Shown here: positions 1-11,772 of the stretch, one piece after another
Position numbering within the stretch: position 1 is the stretch's first letter
How the letters are laid out: each line of letters begins with the position of its first letter
From: Rotaria sp. Silwood1
Lineage: Eukaryota > Rotifera > Eurotatoria > Philodinida > Philodinidae
Assembly (NCBI GenBank): GCA_905250075.1
Contig: CAJNOP010000013.1
Span: 3,101,871 to 3,165,870 of the forward strand
Direction of reading: 5' to 3'
DNA length: 64,000 nt
Position numbers and translations under genes: made by a program
The notes under the pieces: generated by a model
Told to the model about the DNA's origin: nothing
Seen by the model: only the letters and a program-made list of their open reading frames with translations
Databases searched by the model: none

Positions 1-2424
1 AGCCATGCAATAATGAGAATATGGGTCAAAAAATGATTTGTTACGAAATGAGACAATTTAGAAAATTGCTTGAACATGGAGATAATAACAAGAAATAATA
101 ATAGCAAGGCAACAAATATAAATTAAGAATTAAAGATTTTATGGTAACATGACGTAAGAAGAACATTGATTTGTATAATAAAGAAATAAACTTAAACTCA
201 TATGTTGTTTGAGCACCATGAGTCATTGCAATGCTTCATTGTTTTTAAGCAAAAATAATATTTGAAAGCTCTAAAATAAAAACAATAGAAATAAAATTAC
301 TTATTATTTTTAAATAAAAATTTGCTTAATTCTTAATAATCTTACTATTCAATTATGCATACAATTGATTAATTAATAATCAAACATGTATATACAATTT
401 TGTTTTGATTCTTTAGTGATCGTTCTATCTATCAATAATAAGCTGTGCACTATACTAATATTTTTCTTTAGTTGTCGGCAAACGACTCGTATAAGAGTGA
501 TGTTCAATGATTACTGTTCAAGATTGCTAGTCTTCTTTCTCTCTTTTTCCTTTATTATTTTTTCCTCTTGTGCTCGAATAGACGATCGTCTTTTTCCGCT
601 AAGTCATCCTTGCTTTGTGTTGCCGATATATCGGGCGTAGACTAAGAGACGTTATCTGAATTGAATTACGTTGGTGTCCGTTCCTCTTTTTTTTCTCGAT
701 CTCTTTCGTTATCCGTTTATGCTAACAAGAAAAAACTTTAAGCTTGAGACATAACAAAGTTCTCATAGTTAAAAATAAATCATCATCAATATATAAAGTC
801 AACATCATTACATAGTCATACAAACTCTTAATATAGCAATTCTTTATAAGCATATTTTAACTAAGATTAATATAATCCACTTGTTCTTTAGATGATCAAT
901 TTCTGTTATTGATATTCATCAGTCACGCTTGTTCAATCCACACTCGGGCACAAACTTTGCTACTATACTTTTTTTTTCTCCTTTCTTTTTCAACTTCTCT
1001 TTTCTAAAGGATGATAAGAAAGAAAGAAAAACTTTTTTTATTATAGTTAGATGTGTGTCACACACATGCTAATTCTTCTTTTTTCGTCAATATTGTTGCC
1101 GGTTGCCGAACTGATACAAAAAAAGAAACATTATCAGTTCTAGTAGTAATGCATGAAACTAAGACCATTCATGTGCTTCTTCGATCGCATCGTTCAAAAT
1201 TATAATTCCATATCCTGCTGTTGTTTGTAACGTCGAAGACAAATTTTTTTTCTTCTTTAGATGACTGTATTAGCATCGTTTTTAAAGCAAAAATATAGAA
1301 TTTATGACATATATTAAATTAAATATATTCTTGCACAAAAGTTCTCTTGTTTTTATGTATTGTCAGCTTTAACATTCAACAAATACTTCAACTATGTTCT
1401 ATATATGATTTCTTTTCATATTTAAATTAAGGATTGCTTGCAACTTGATCAATGTTTAGTTTTTACCTTAAAGAAACAATCGAATTTATATAATTTTTTT
1501 GTAGTTCATCTAATTTAATCGAGCTTTAAAGAAATGTAAGCTTGTCTTTGAAAGAAAAAAATACTAATCCTTTAGTTGTTTTCACTTTATATCTTTAGTA
1601 AAAAAAATAAAAAACATTATTAATACCTTGTCGATGACATTAAGACAAAAACTTTCTTTAAAGTTTTTGTTACTTACACGATTTTTATTCATTAAAGAAC
1701 AGTCTATGAAAAATGGTATCTCTTAGAAAATCTATTAAATTCAAAATGCTAATATTGTTTTCATATCATGTGTTAAACTCTTGAAATTTACACTAGCTAC
1801 CAAAATTATTCAATAAAAATATAATGTAGAGAATTATTTGCTCTATCGTTTTGTTTTAGTCTGAACAAAATTTTGTTTACTCATTCCGGTTAATGAAAAA
1901 CTGGAGACTCGGTTTTCTGGAAATGTTGTTTTCGAACATCTGATTATCATCTGTATTTTCTTATATTCTTGTTGAATAGTTTTAGTAGTCGCTGCATTAC
2001 TTTTGTCTACACTGTAATAGTAAATACTACAACAACGAATTATACAAATATATTTGACACAATCGAAATGAACGAATTGTGAAAGCATTTCAATTCTTTA
2101 TGATTCTTACAAAACATAATAAAGAATTTTTTGAACAAATATGTAGAACATATTCATATGCGTATTTATTTTAATAATTTATACAGAATATATTATTTTC
2201 AATAAAACCCAAAGAGTGCTTCTTTTTTCGACAAACAATGATATGGAGGAAAATCAAGCTATTATACTATATAATGATTCAAGAACAAAAAAAAAGAGAT
2301 TTTTGCAGAATAAGCAATGACAAAGATCTATGCCAAATAATACTTTTTAAAACGAATAATATTCAGATGAAGCAAAAAAAGAAGATATTATTACAATAGG
2401 AACTTTTACGAGTATTATATTTTT
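1..2424. other. AT-rich region without recognisable gene
   Basis: I see no convincing coding sequence on either strand. The short open frames near 386-640 and 1843-2088 have no domain character, are flanked by stops and do not join into spliced models. Pyrimidine and purine runs are common. A distal regulatory role for the gene at 3069 cannot be excluded. Confidence 0.5.
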
Positions 2425-3000
2425 TTTTTTTGTTTTTGATTTTCAAAAGAAAAATTTCCAAGATTCTAAGATTTTTTCTAATCTGTCACTATGATTTGGG
2501 AAAAACTAATCTTTTGCCGCTAATGTAGAGAATAGCGTTAGAGAAAATTCTTTGAGTTTAACTTGAATAAAAGTTACTCATTAGTTTACTGTCAAACTAT
2601 TCAAAGTAATATTCATTCAGGTTACATCATCATCCATAACAAACTTCCGAGTATCAATAAAATATTTTATTTAATCGCTGAAAATTAGTATTTTAAAGTA
2701 TTGCTTTAACATTTGAACAAAAATTAACATGAAACATCTTCACTCTGTGTAAGATTGCTAGTGACTTATGTGTATTATATATTATTTTATTAGAAAAGTT
2801 TACTATCAAAATTTACACTTTAATTATTATTCATACTCATTAGATATTCTAAGCTAAAAGAAAATTGTTGAATATCATGCAATGATCGGAAATGAATTCC
2901 TTTCAGTATAATTAATTATTTGATTTGTTAATCGTAAAAGCTTTAAAAAAAGAAAACGGAAGAAGAAGACACTTTCATTTATTTCTTATAACTAATGGCC

Positions 3001-3006
3001 TATAAA
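3001..3006 (+). promoter_or_regulatory. TATA-box candidate of lectin-like gene copy 1
   Basis: TATAAA lies 63 bp before the ATG, in a roughly 40-bp stretch that is almost unchanged upstream of copy 2 (TATAAA at 12885-12890), while sequence further upstream has diverged. This selective conservation supports a core promoter. The transcription start is not defined. Confidence 0.5.
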
Positions 3007-3068
3007 TTCTTTAAGTGCACTACTAAAAAGTCATACAAGAAAACTTATTTTTGAATTTCATCAACAAT

Positions 3069-3692
3069 ATGAAATTGTATATGTTATTTCTTTTTCTTAC
3101 TGGACATTTCTCCATGGCACAAGCTGCTTGTTCCTTACCGATTAAATTCTATATTGATTGTGGAATATTGAGAACAGCTAGCAATGCATATCAGCTTTGC
3201 CAAAGTCATCAAATGACTGTTGTAAATTTAACCAATGGAACAGCATCATTAACAACTGATATTGCTCTACTTAATGCTACGTTTACAGCACAAAACTGTA
3301 GTGGATACTTTTGGTTTTCATCTGGTTCACAGACAGGTTTAGTTGCTAATACTAATGCTCTTGGTGGATTGCTCGGCGCTCTTACGGGTCTGTTGACTGC
3401 TGTTTTATGTCTTATACCATTGTTGTGTCCAGCAACTACAACAGCAGCACCTATTATTTATGCTTTTACTGTATGTTCTCGTACAATACAACAAAGTATT
3501 ATACAAAAGTGTTCAACACCATCTCAACGATTGGGTATAGTTCAATTCCATTTCAATAAACAAAATATGTATGGTGGAATATTGAATACATTTTCTTCAC
3601 AAAATTCAATAACATGTAGTGGTATATGTTCATCAGATGATTCATGTGTTGGTATGACATTCAACAATGGAACATGTACTCTTTATATGTAA
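3069..3692 (+). CDS. Secreted Cys-rich C-type-lectin/PAN-like protein, copy 1
   Basis: An intronless 207-aa protein. The first ATG is 3069; the in-frame codons upstream contain no ATG. Residues 1-19 (MKLYMLFLFL then small residues, ending AQA) form a signal peptide, so the product is probably secreted. An N-terminal stretch (AYQLCQSHQM, then NCSGYFWFSSG) has the layout of a reduced C-type lectin-like domain. A hydrophobic Ala/Leu/Thr segment follows (about residues 105-140). The C-terminal part (SITCSGICSSDDSCVGM...CTLY) has the cysteine spacing of a PAN/Apple-like module. Several N-x-S/T sequons are present. A 207-aa paralogue lies at 12953. The fold is inferred from pattern only; the function (binding, defence or matrix) is unknown. 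Confidence 0.8.
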   Translation: MKLYMLFLFLTGHFSMAQAACSLPIKFYIDCGILRTASNAYQLCQSHQMTVVNLTNGTASLTTDIALLNATFTAQNCSGYFWFSSGSQTGLVANTNALGGLLGALTGLLTAVLCLIPLLCPATTTAAPIIYAFTVCSRTIQQSIIQKCSTPSQRLGIVQFHFNKQNMYGGILNTFSSQNSITCSGICSSDDSCVGMTFNNGTCTLYM

Positions 3693-3736
3693 ACAAAATT
3701 TTGAATATATTGTGGTAAAAAGAAAACGAGCATGAA

Positions 3737-3742
3737 AATAAA
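3737..3742 (+). promoter_or_regulatory. Poly(A) signal AATAAA, copy 1
   Basis: AATAAA lies 45 bp after the stop codon and is conserved at the matching place after copy 2 (13621-13626), inside the last well-conserved stretch of the duplication. Confidence 0.6.
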
Positions 3743-3790
3743 ATATTGAAAAACTTATCGCGTGTGATATTATCCTTATACGAATCATGT

Positions 3791-6395
3791 TTTCGAAAAT
3801 AAATTCATGTCACTATAAGATGTCATTGTGTGTTACCTAACATAAATATTTTCTCAGCTGACAACGAAGAGTATTTTCCCGAGAAACCTGAATCTGTTGT
3901 CAGTTTTATCTAAATCAATTATTAAGATTCAACATAATTTTATATACGTATGTATCATTTTTGAAAACATGCTTCAAACAATATATGCAACAGTACAGAG
4001 GAATAAGACGACACATTTCAAAAAAAAAGCTTGTTAGTGCAGCCCTAAAGGCGCTGAAATGTGGAGCTCACGTATATTCTTCGGCTTCATTATACTAATA
4101 TGAAATATAGATAGTATAAAATCACGAATTTTCTAATTTTCTGACCGGCATCCTTATTTTGCGTTTTCTTTGTTGCTATTCGCTCAATATTTTTCATTTT
4201 AAACACATCTTTCTTCTTTAATTTTACATTTTTATTATAAGAAGCATTGAATTATATGGCAAATGAAACTGTTATATATATATATGTATGTATATCTATA
4301 TCCATTATTTTAAATCTGGTCGCTAAGATCTGTAATGGGGAGTATGTCTGTAATGTTCTTTCAGTTGCTATGATCTGTAATGGTGGTCTGTCTGTAAGAG
4401 GAGGGAGCCGCGAAACCTTGACCTTAAAACGTACACTCACTATTTTCTTCGAAAATATACGTGAGTTCCACAAAAGAACTCGTATGATCTACACAGGTCA
4501 TAGCAATATGGTCATGTTCAATTCGAATATTGTTGTGAACGATATACAAAATAATCGCGTACGAATGAAACTAATAAATAGTTAAGCACATCTTTGTGAA
4601 ATAAGCTTAAAAAGAAGATAATTTTTACTAACTATTGAAATGATATTTCCTATTGAAAGTAATGTTTGTGCTAGTAATGAACAGTTTGATAGACATGTAC
4701 AGGTAGAATACCCTAAGTCAGAATTCGAGTATTTTCCGTGGTGATTTTCCAATTCACTGAACCCAGCTCTTGACGAGCTCTATCAAATACACTAATGCCG
4801 GTTCATTTTCGAAAAAGTCACTATTGAGAAAAACGTCATCAACGTTCCACGCGTCCATACAAAATATGCACTAAGAAGATAAAAGCTTTTTCTTTATTTC
4901 AATTTGAGTATGGGTGTAGAAGGAAGTAACACGCACACCACACTCACACCAGGCCAGTCCACACTTACCATCCGAATCTATACTCACACCCATCCGCCAT
5001 CTGAAACTCATCACTCGGCAAATTCACTTATTCTCTAGACAAGAGCCAGCAATCATATGATCGTACACATCGAATAATGTACGATATTGACTCTCTGACA
5101 TGTTCCCCACAGTTTGACATTACTCTTTACAAACTAGAAAAATTAGAAACAAGATTCCCTGCCAATGATCATTTTTGATCAATGATTCCAACATTTGATT
5201 ATTTTATTTCATTCTCGATCTTATCAAGTCGTATTAGTGAAGATTGTGAACATCGCTTGAGATCTTAATCTCTCAGACGTCTCAACTATCCACTATAGGT
5301 AGTTCGAAGAATAATTCTCATATGTCTATAGAAAACTTGCCATTATAAACCAAGAATACATCAATCTACTAAAAAGGTTGTGGATACGGTGTGGAACAAT
5401 ATGTTAGATTTAGTCATTCAACTCTTGTAATGTACTGTAAAGAGTTTCAAATTTATGTAAAGCGTTGAATTTTAATAAGTAAGCTATGCAAAACGATGTG
5501 AGTTCACAATTATGAAATGTTAAAGTTTCGAGAAGCAGTGAACTAGAAATTTCTAATGATTTTGTAAAACAAAATTGGTAATGATTAAGGTGTGAACATA
5601 GAAGAATTCCTGTTTTTTCTTTTCGCATAAACTTATTGTTTGATTAGTGCATACTCTACTCTGAACATATCAGTTCAGAAATTCGACAATTCTACACATT
5701 GTATTGAATATTTCAATTCGTGAAAAATCCGTTTCCTTTTTTTTAAGATCTGGTTTTATTCGATGTATAGTTTTTACGTAGAATATATTCCTTCTTTGTC
5801 CATTTGATGCTGAACAAAAAACCCATTAATCTAGTTGAGAACCTATGAAGCTCTACAAGAACTACAGAAAGAAGTCATCGTCTCAATTAATTTCTTTTTG
5901 ATGGAGATCTCTATCCATTAATTGAACGAGTCCACTCGAAATTCAAAATAGAAGGAACATGCATATGATTTTGAATGTGAATCTTCTGGAATTCTTTCAG
6001 ACACACACACACTCTGCTAATTAAAATTGCTAATAGTAATTTTATCGAAGTTGGAAGAAAGTACTAGATAAAGTAAAAAAAAAACTATATAATTTAAATG
6101 TAGCTTGGCTTTATCGAAGAGAAGTTTAGAAGATCTTAGAATACTCTAGTGATGAAACTGACACAGTTGATCAGGATTTTAATAGTATAATGTTGGAAAG
6201 ATAATGTATTTTGTAACTATAATGTTTCGAATGATCAAAATAATTTTTTTCATTTTATAATTTGAATAAAAACTATTGAATACTATCCAAAACTCTGAAC
6301 AAACAACAATGATTACTGTTAAAGTTGTCGAATTTAGCAACATTGAATAATAAGAAATTGTCTTTTATTTACATTTTTGAAAAAATAAAAAAGAA
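3791..6395. other. Non-coding stretch with one CA-rich block
   Basis: No supported gene. An open frame at 4247-4585 is opposed by an equally good antisense frame and shows no domain. A CA-rich block at about 4925-5000 repeats the words ACTCACACC and CACACCCA, which recur at 7.9 and 9.75 kb. Confidence 0.5.
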
Positions 6396-7628
6396 CTATT
6401 GAATTCTGCTTTGAAGTAAAGCCAATCGTTTATCTTGATATTCTCTATTATGATCACATGAATATTCCCATTGAATGAGTGTAACATTGGCTGGACTATG
6501 TTTGCCACGTTTGCAACCGCTCATCATACCAGAAGCTTGTACGATCTGATTACAACAAATATATTTAAAACGTTGTTTCTCACGTTTTAAACGTTCTTTT
6601 TGTTCGGGTGTCAAAGCATTTGTTGTTGAGTGTTTAACAGCTTCTGCTTCTTCTTTCAATAATTGTGCTATTGCAGCTTGTTGACCCCATTGTGTAAGCG
6701 AAAGTGAATGATTATCGTAAACAAATCCATCATGATGTATAAAATACCCATCTTATTATTTTGTTCAAGATAAAAATCATTACATTGGACACATTTAATT
6801 GGTTGATCGGCACGGCGCATTGCAGCTTCTTCTTCTTCAATTTCGCTTACCGAACGTGTAAATGCGACATTATCACAAAATTGCCGCAGAAGAAATGGAT
6901 CACGTATGACCATTACAGACCATTTTTCTTCATTGATAACCATATCTTTATTTTGATCGTTATTAATGGATGTTGATGATTGTATATATGCACTTACAAA
7001 TTTATCTTTAACATATGTGTAGACATTATGATTAATTAAAGATAGATTTGTTGATTGACCCATTGATGAACTACCTTCACTTATGGAACGACGATAAGTT
7101 GCACATTCATCGAGACGTTCCTTTAATATTTCAAATTTTTCTTTTTCATTATAGGCACTTTCAGCCGATAATTGATTAAGATCAATAAGCTGTAGTAATT
7201 GAACATTGCGTGACTTTCCATAGACAGTCAAACGTTCAAGTAATTCTTGTATGCTCGTTTCTGAATCAGTTAAAAATTCTACATAAACAACATTTTCACG
7301 TTCACCCGTAATCAGATGTATATTTATCGCTTCAACATCAATCCGTCGAGCATTTAAGTTAACAATAATTTTTCCCGTATATACAGAATTCTTTTTATTG
7401 GCTAAATCATTAAATCTTGATCTAGGCTCTTGGTTATTCCTAAACGAAGGATTACTATCAACAACACGTAATAGTAGAGTAGGCAATGTTTCTGAACTAA
7501 TGACAATACGATATTGTCGAGCAGTCGTATCGGCTAGTTGAAGCATCGTACGATAGTCAAGTTGATAACGTGGATTGAGGCGTTGCATATCAATGCAGTG
7601 AACTGTAATCAAGCGACGAAGAGCTCTG
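6396..7628 (-). pseudogene. Frameshifted, 5'-incomplete gene with C-terminal Cys/His cluster
   Basis: Reading from an acceptor-like TTTTTACAG at about 7629, a long frame runs to about 6745 (starting ALRRLITVHCIDMQRL). Coding then continues in another frame from about 6750 to a stop at 6396 (FIHHDGFVYDNHSLSLTQW onward). The switch lies in the run at about 6741-6752 and looks like a one-base indel. Joined conceptually, the C-terminal part carries CVQC, HH, CC, GC and KH pairs spaced like a zinc-binding module. No upstream exon or initiating ATG is visible. I do not recognise the family. Alternatives are an assembly error in an intact gene, or a more distant 5' exon. Confidence 0.55.
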
Positions 7629-7901
7629 TAAAAACAAAAAATAGAACATACATAGGAACTTTTTAATACAATTCGAATAGAACTATCTCTTTATCTTTTA
7701 ATATGTTTAATAGCAACGAGACACTATATTGATACATTCGAAAAAAATTACACTGTTTTTCGACTCGATTTTTGACATTACACAGTCATTTTCAAAACAA
7801 TGAAATTGCAAGATTTTGACTTGATATTTTGCCTACAAGTAGGTCATGCTGCTATTAGAATGCTATGAAATTGTCAACGAAAATGAGTTTGTTTTCCTTG
7901 A

Positions 7902-8050
7902 AGGGTGTGGGTATAGGCGTGGGTGGGGTGTGTGGGTGTGAGTGTGACTCTTCTCTTCGCTTTCACTTACACCCACACCAACACTCACGCCCACACCCAC
8001 AGCCACAGGCACACCCATTTCCACACCCACACACCCCCACCCACACCTAT
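7902..8050. repeat. GT/CA-rich inverted block with telomere-like words
   Basis: A GT-rich arm (about 7902-7947, words GTGTGGG and GTGGGTGT) faces a CA-rich arm (about 7965-8050, words CACCCACAC), giving a potential long hairpin. The words resemble degenerate TGTGGG units, which I recall as the bdelloid telomere repeat. Open frames here are low-complexity artefacts. The block lies about 270 bp from the truncated 5' end of the broken gene. Confidence 0.7.
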
Positions 8051-8059
8051 CGAAGGAAC

Positions 8060-8960
8060 TTTTGGAATAGTTCTTGGGATCGAAACTGATATGGAACTGT
8101 CAAAAGGTCTTGCTAAAAAACTAGCAAAATATGCCAGCTTTAGCTCTCCAAAAAAGATTGATAGGGAACGGTATGAGTGTTGGTGTGATTGAAGAATATA
8201 ACTACTTGACATGATACTCTATTATAAGGCTATTTCTTGTTGATATTGGTATCAATGTAATCGCGTGTGATGATCAAATGTATTTATGGTCAAATTTTTA
8301 CAGAAGACAAATCCAATGTGTTAGATATCATCAAGTTAGCTCTTCCGTTAGTATCTATCACGAGAATGTTATATTACAATCGACTGCCATTGGTGACATA
8401 CTGTTTTTGGAAAACACTTGATTTCATGAAAATGAATGTCATCAGAAAATACATTAGTGGATATCGGTTTCAAAATTCATTCAATTATTCATTCATATCT
8501 ATGCGATCGTACATTATCTACTAAGAACACAGAGTTTGCTGCTATTTTTTTCTTATGATTATGGTTTATGCGTAGGAAAATGTTTATTCATTGAAAACAA
8601 TGCAAAAAGTTTCATCAAAATGAAAACATAATTCGCTTTTAATGATAATTTCAATGTCGACTATAGATAATCAATTACAATATTGCAAAAAATACAAAAC
8701 CATTCGTTTTGAAATTAAATTAGATACACGATGTATCATTGAAGGATAATTTTATATCAAACTACATTTAATGAAGTTTAATCTATTAGAACTATTTCAT
8801 GATAATTGCAATGTAATAAAAACAGTTACATAAAAAAGATTAATTATAGTATCATATAGAATGGATGAAACATTTTTCACTGAATGGCCGGTTATAATTG
8901 CATTGAAAACAAACGTAATAATTATATGAAATTAACTTTTTTTTTCATATAAGTTTACAA
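8060..8960. other. No gene seen
   Basis: AT-rich sequence with isolated short frames (for example 8267-8524) that lack domain character, partner exons or codon bias. Confidence 0.4.
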
Positions 8961-8967
8961 TAAATTA

Positions 8968-9022
8968 TTGGGTTGGCAAGAAAGTAATAAAAAAAAGACG
9001 CAAAACTTTCTTGCCAATCCAA
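8968..9022. mobile_element. 55-bp mariner-like palindromic MITE
   Basis: Two 18-bp terminal inverted repeats, TTGGGTTGGCAAGAAAGT (8968-8985) and its complement (9005-9022), differ at one position. They enclose only 19 bp and are flanked by TA on both sides (8966-8967 and 9023-9024). The TIR sequence and TA target duplication match the Tc1/mariner superfamily as I know it. With no coding capacity it must have moved in trans, or it is an internal-deletion remnant. Confidence 0.85.
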
Positions 9023-9024
9023 TA

Positions 9025-11391
9025 TATAATTTTATAAAACCAAGTTTGTTTTATCTTATTTTAATTGGGAATAGATAATTCTATTATAACATTAAGCATA
9101 TCTTAAGTGAAATAAAGCAAACTATTTTCATACGATTAGCGTGGAGTGTGATTGTCGATGCACGAAAAGAGCTCGAGCACACTCACATCTGCACCAACTC
9201 TGACTCTGCATGACTCATCATATCAATATCTTAAGAGATAGCCCATCACAACAGCACTCTAGGTGACCAGAGCAAACATGTTTATCGATTTAATTATGCC
9301 AAATAAATTTTCTAGTTAAAACATACTCAAATAAACAAACATTGAGTTGTTAAGTTTATATCATGAAAACATAAGCTAAAAAAGATGCAAAAGATTCATT
9401 TTGACTCCCGAAAATTACTAAACAAGAAAGTGCTTACTGCTTTGATATTTTCTAATGCATTGACTGGGCATTTGAGCGCAAAGGTTGCTCATTTGAAAGA
9501 GAACACTCCAGACTAGAAATCTTCTATTTAAGTCACTAATATATACGGCAAAAGAACTCTATTGGTCACAAGCTGCCCAAAACTTTAAAAAGGACGTATT
9601 TGAGCATGTAGGTATTCTAGGCTTTTTTTGAATGGTGCACACAGTACTACAGTTATTTTTTTTTTACGAGTCATAGACCCCTTCAAGACGCAGTCATTAG
9701 CACTAGTTTGTCTATAACAAACTCTTAAGAGGGCGTGGGTGTGAGTTTCATTTTTAATTGCAGCCATACCCACACCAACAGTCACATACATCCTATATTC
9801 ATGTAGGTCCACACCCATACACATTTATGCTAATGTAATGCATTTAATTTATTCATCAAAATCAGAGAAACAAATTCGATTAAAGAAGGTAAGTAAAGCT
9901 GTAAACGTTGAAAAGACTCATACCAAAAGTCACAACTACACATTCAAATAAATCTGATGTCAATCAACATGATTCATAAACAGAACTCATTTATAACATT
10001 TTTAGCTTCGAAGTCAACCCCTTTACCAATCACGTCACAAATCATTTTGGCTGGATCATGTTTAACTGTAATTTTTAATTGTTCTTGACTATTGGTTGAA
10101 ATGAATACAAATCAAATTTCCCATTTTCATGTAATCACTTGAAATAACAGGTCTAGAAGAATTCATGAACTCTAGACTTTTTTCAAGACTCACGACATAA
10201 ATGTTTTAAAAGATTACACGCGTTGAAAGTGCACGTAATCCGGTTACATTCGGTTTTCAAAATGAAGGTCACACAAATTGAGACTGAAAGAATGAAATTT
10301 AGTTTTCATAGCATACTGAGGTCATAAGAATGACTTGTTCAATTGTGGATAACTGCATAAGTAAAATTTACATTCAAGTAACTAAATAAAACTTAAATTG
10401 TTGAATGTAATCCGTCCATCAATAAAATAAATATGATCAACGGAAGCAGTATTTATACTGTTTTCATCTGGTTTCTCTCGCGAACATACGTTTTCAGCAT
10501 CGAAAAACGCGTCTCTAGGCTCTTCACAATACCAATGTTGCGATAATAAAAGCTATCGTGGAGAACAAAATATATTTGATTCTCAGAGCATATAGTGGAG
10601 ATAACGCTGTGTTAAAACAGTATCAACAAAAACGAGAAATAGAACACATTCATTTTGATATCTGCAACAGCTTATATTCACCTTGAATATCAAGAACAAA
10701 GTAAAAATTGTAATGAATTTGTTTAAACGTGATTCAAAAAGTACACAGCAAAATGGTTAGTAGTTATTCCAATACGATTTTAAAATCTATTATCCGCTCA
10801 TGTTTCTCATTCATTTGGACTAGTTTGTAGTCAAAAGACGAGTAGGAAATTTTTTAATACATTTCAAAAATCTTTTCAAGATTCGTAACAATACTAAATG
10901 TCGTGCTATTGTCTTCAGACGAAAACTATTTTCGAGCTTCAGTGTTGATTTAATATTAACTATGTGCAGCCCTTGAATTGTAGTTAGTAGTTCAAATTAG
11001 ATAAAAATTATCGTGCATAATTAACTTAGTTATATGGGTTGTATTTAGTACTATATACAATTATGATTAAAAAGTAGATTGATAGATGTATAGGTATTCA
11101 AAGTAACGCGGTTGTATAGCTCAAAGTCTATTCTATTTATTTTAATAGGTCATTAATGAATCTTCCTCTAGCAAAGTTTCTATAGTTCTTTGTTTTGCTG
11201 TAATTACAGTTGTAATCGAGCAAGAAAAGATCAAATTTGAAGATTTGATTGTTCATATCCTAGCAAGTCAGTAGTGCTACCGGCTCTCAGCTCAATAAGA
11301 CTTTCTGGATGAAAATTTAATATTTTCTGTCGATCATCTGTTGAGTAAAGTAAGGAACAATTGAAGAAATAATTATAATTATCTTTATCAA
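9025..11391. other. Non-coding stretch with a GT/CA-rich block
   Basis: No supported gene. About 9725-9830 has a GT-rich half (GGGCGTGGGTGTGAG) facing CA-rich sequence (CCCACACCAACAGTCACA), a weaker version of the hairpin at 7.9 kb. A CA-rich trace also occurs at about 9175-9225. Confidence 0.45.
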
Positions 11392-11772
11392 ATGCTTAAA
11401 AAACATGGCATAATTATCATTTTAGCTGTGAATCAACAACCTATGCCGACTATTTCTGAACCAGATGTCGTAACCTTCTGTCAGATAATCTGGTCCAATG
11501 ATAATTATATCTACGAGCCAGAACCACCACATGCTATGCTTGCTCTGGCCGCATTAAAACGTCTTAACTTCCGTGTTCATCCACCATATTGCACTTCAAT
11601 GGAGAGACTTAGAGTAACGCATTATTTATGCGAACATATGGGCGAAGGTATTCAGTGGCAGATTGTTCAAAATGCTCTTCGAGAAATTGTTAAAAACACT
11701 CTCATATCATTGTCTCCTCGAAATTTTCGTAGTGCCGATAACACGTATTATTTTAAATGGACATGTGGATGA
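11392..11772 (+). CDS. Orphan 126-aa ORF, unrecognised
   Basis: An uninterrupted ATG-to-stop frame with higher GC and more balanced amino-acid use than the surrounding AT-rich DNA (EPDVVTFCQIIW; EPPHAMLALAALKRL). I recognise no domain. There is no signal peptide or membrane segment. It ends YYFKWTCG. It could be a small lineage-specific gene or a remnant of a larger gene or mobile element; no partner exon is apparent. Confidence 0.35.
   Translation: MLKKHGIIIILAVNQQPMPTISEPDVVTFCQIIWSNDNYIYEPEPPHAMLALAALKRLNFRVHPPYCTSMERLRVTHYLCEHMGEGIQWQIVQNALREIVKNTLISLSPRNFRSADNTYYFKWTCG

Larger units (their letters stand above)
2425..3790 (+). repeat. Segmental duplication, copy 1 (gene plus flanks)
   Basis: This block aligns by eye with about 12260-13680 in the same orientation. 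Upstream similarity is patchy. It becomes near-identical from about 60 bp before the start codon through the coding region and about 90 bp past the stop, including the poly(A) signal, and then falls apart. The proximal promoter, coding sequence and 3' end were therefore duplicated or homogenised together. Confidence 0.85.

Noticed and set aside
386..640. 85-codon plus-strand frame near the window start
   Set aside because: Phe/Ser-rich translation of T-rich DNA, no domain, no splice partner, no conserved promoter or poly(A) context.
4247..4585. 112-codon plus-strand frame
   Set aside because: It lacks any domain, is matched by an equally long antisense frame, and its N-terminus is a TATA microsatellite translation.
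7865..8212. Three overlapping frames rich in His, Gly, Val or Pro
   Set aside because: All arise from translating the GT/CA-rich repeat in different frames; none can be a real protein-coding gene.
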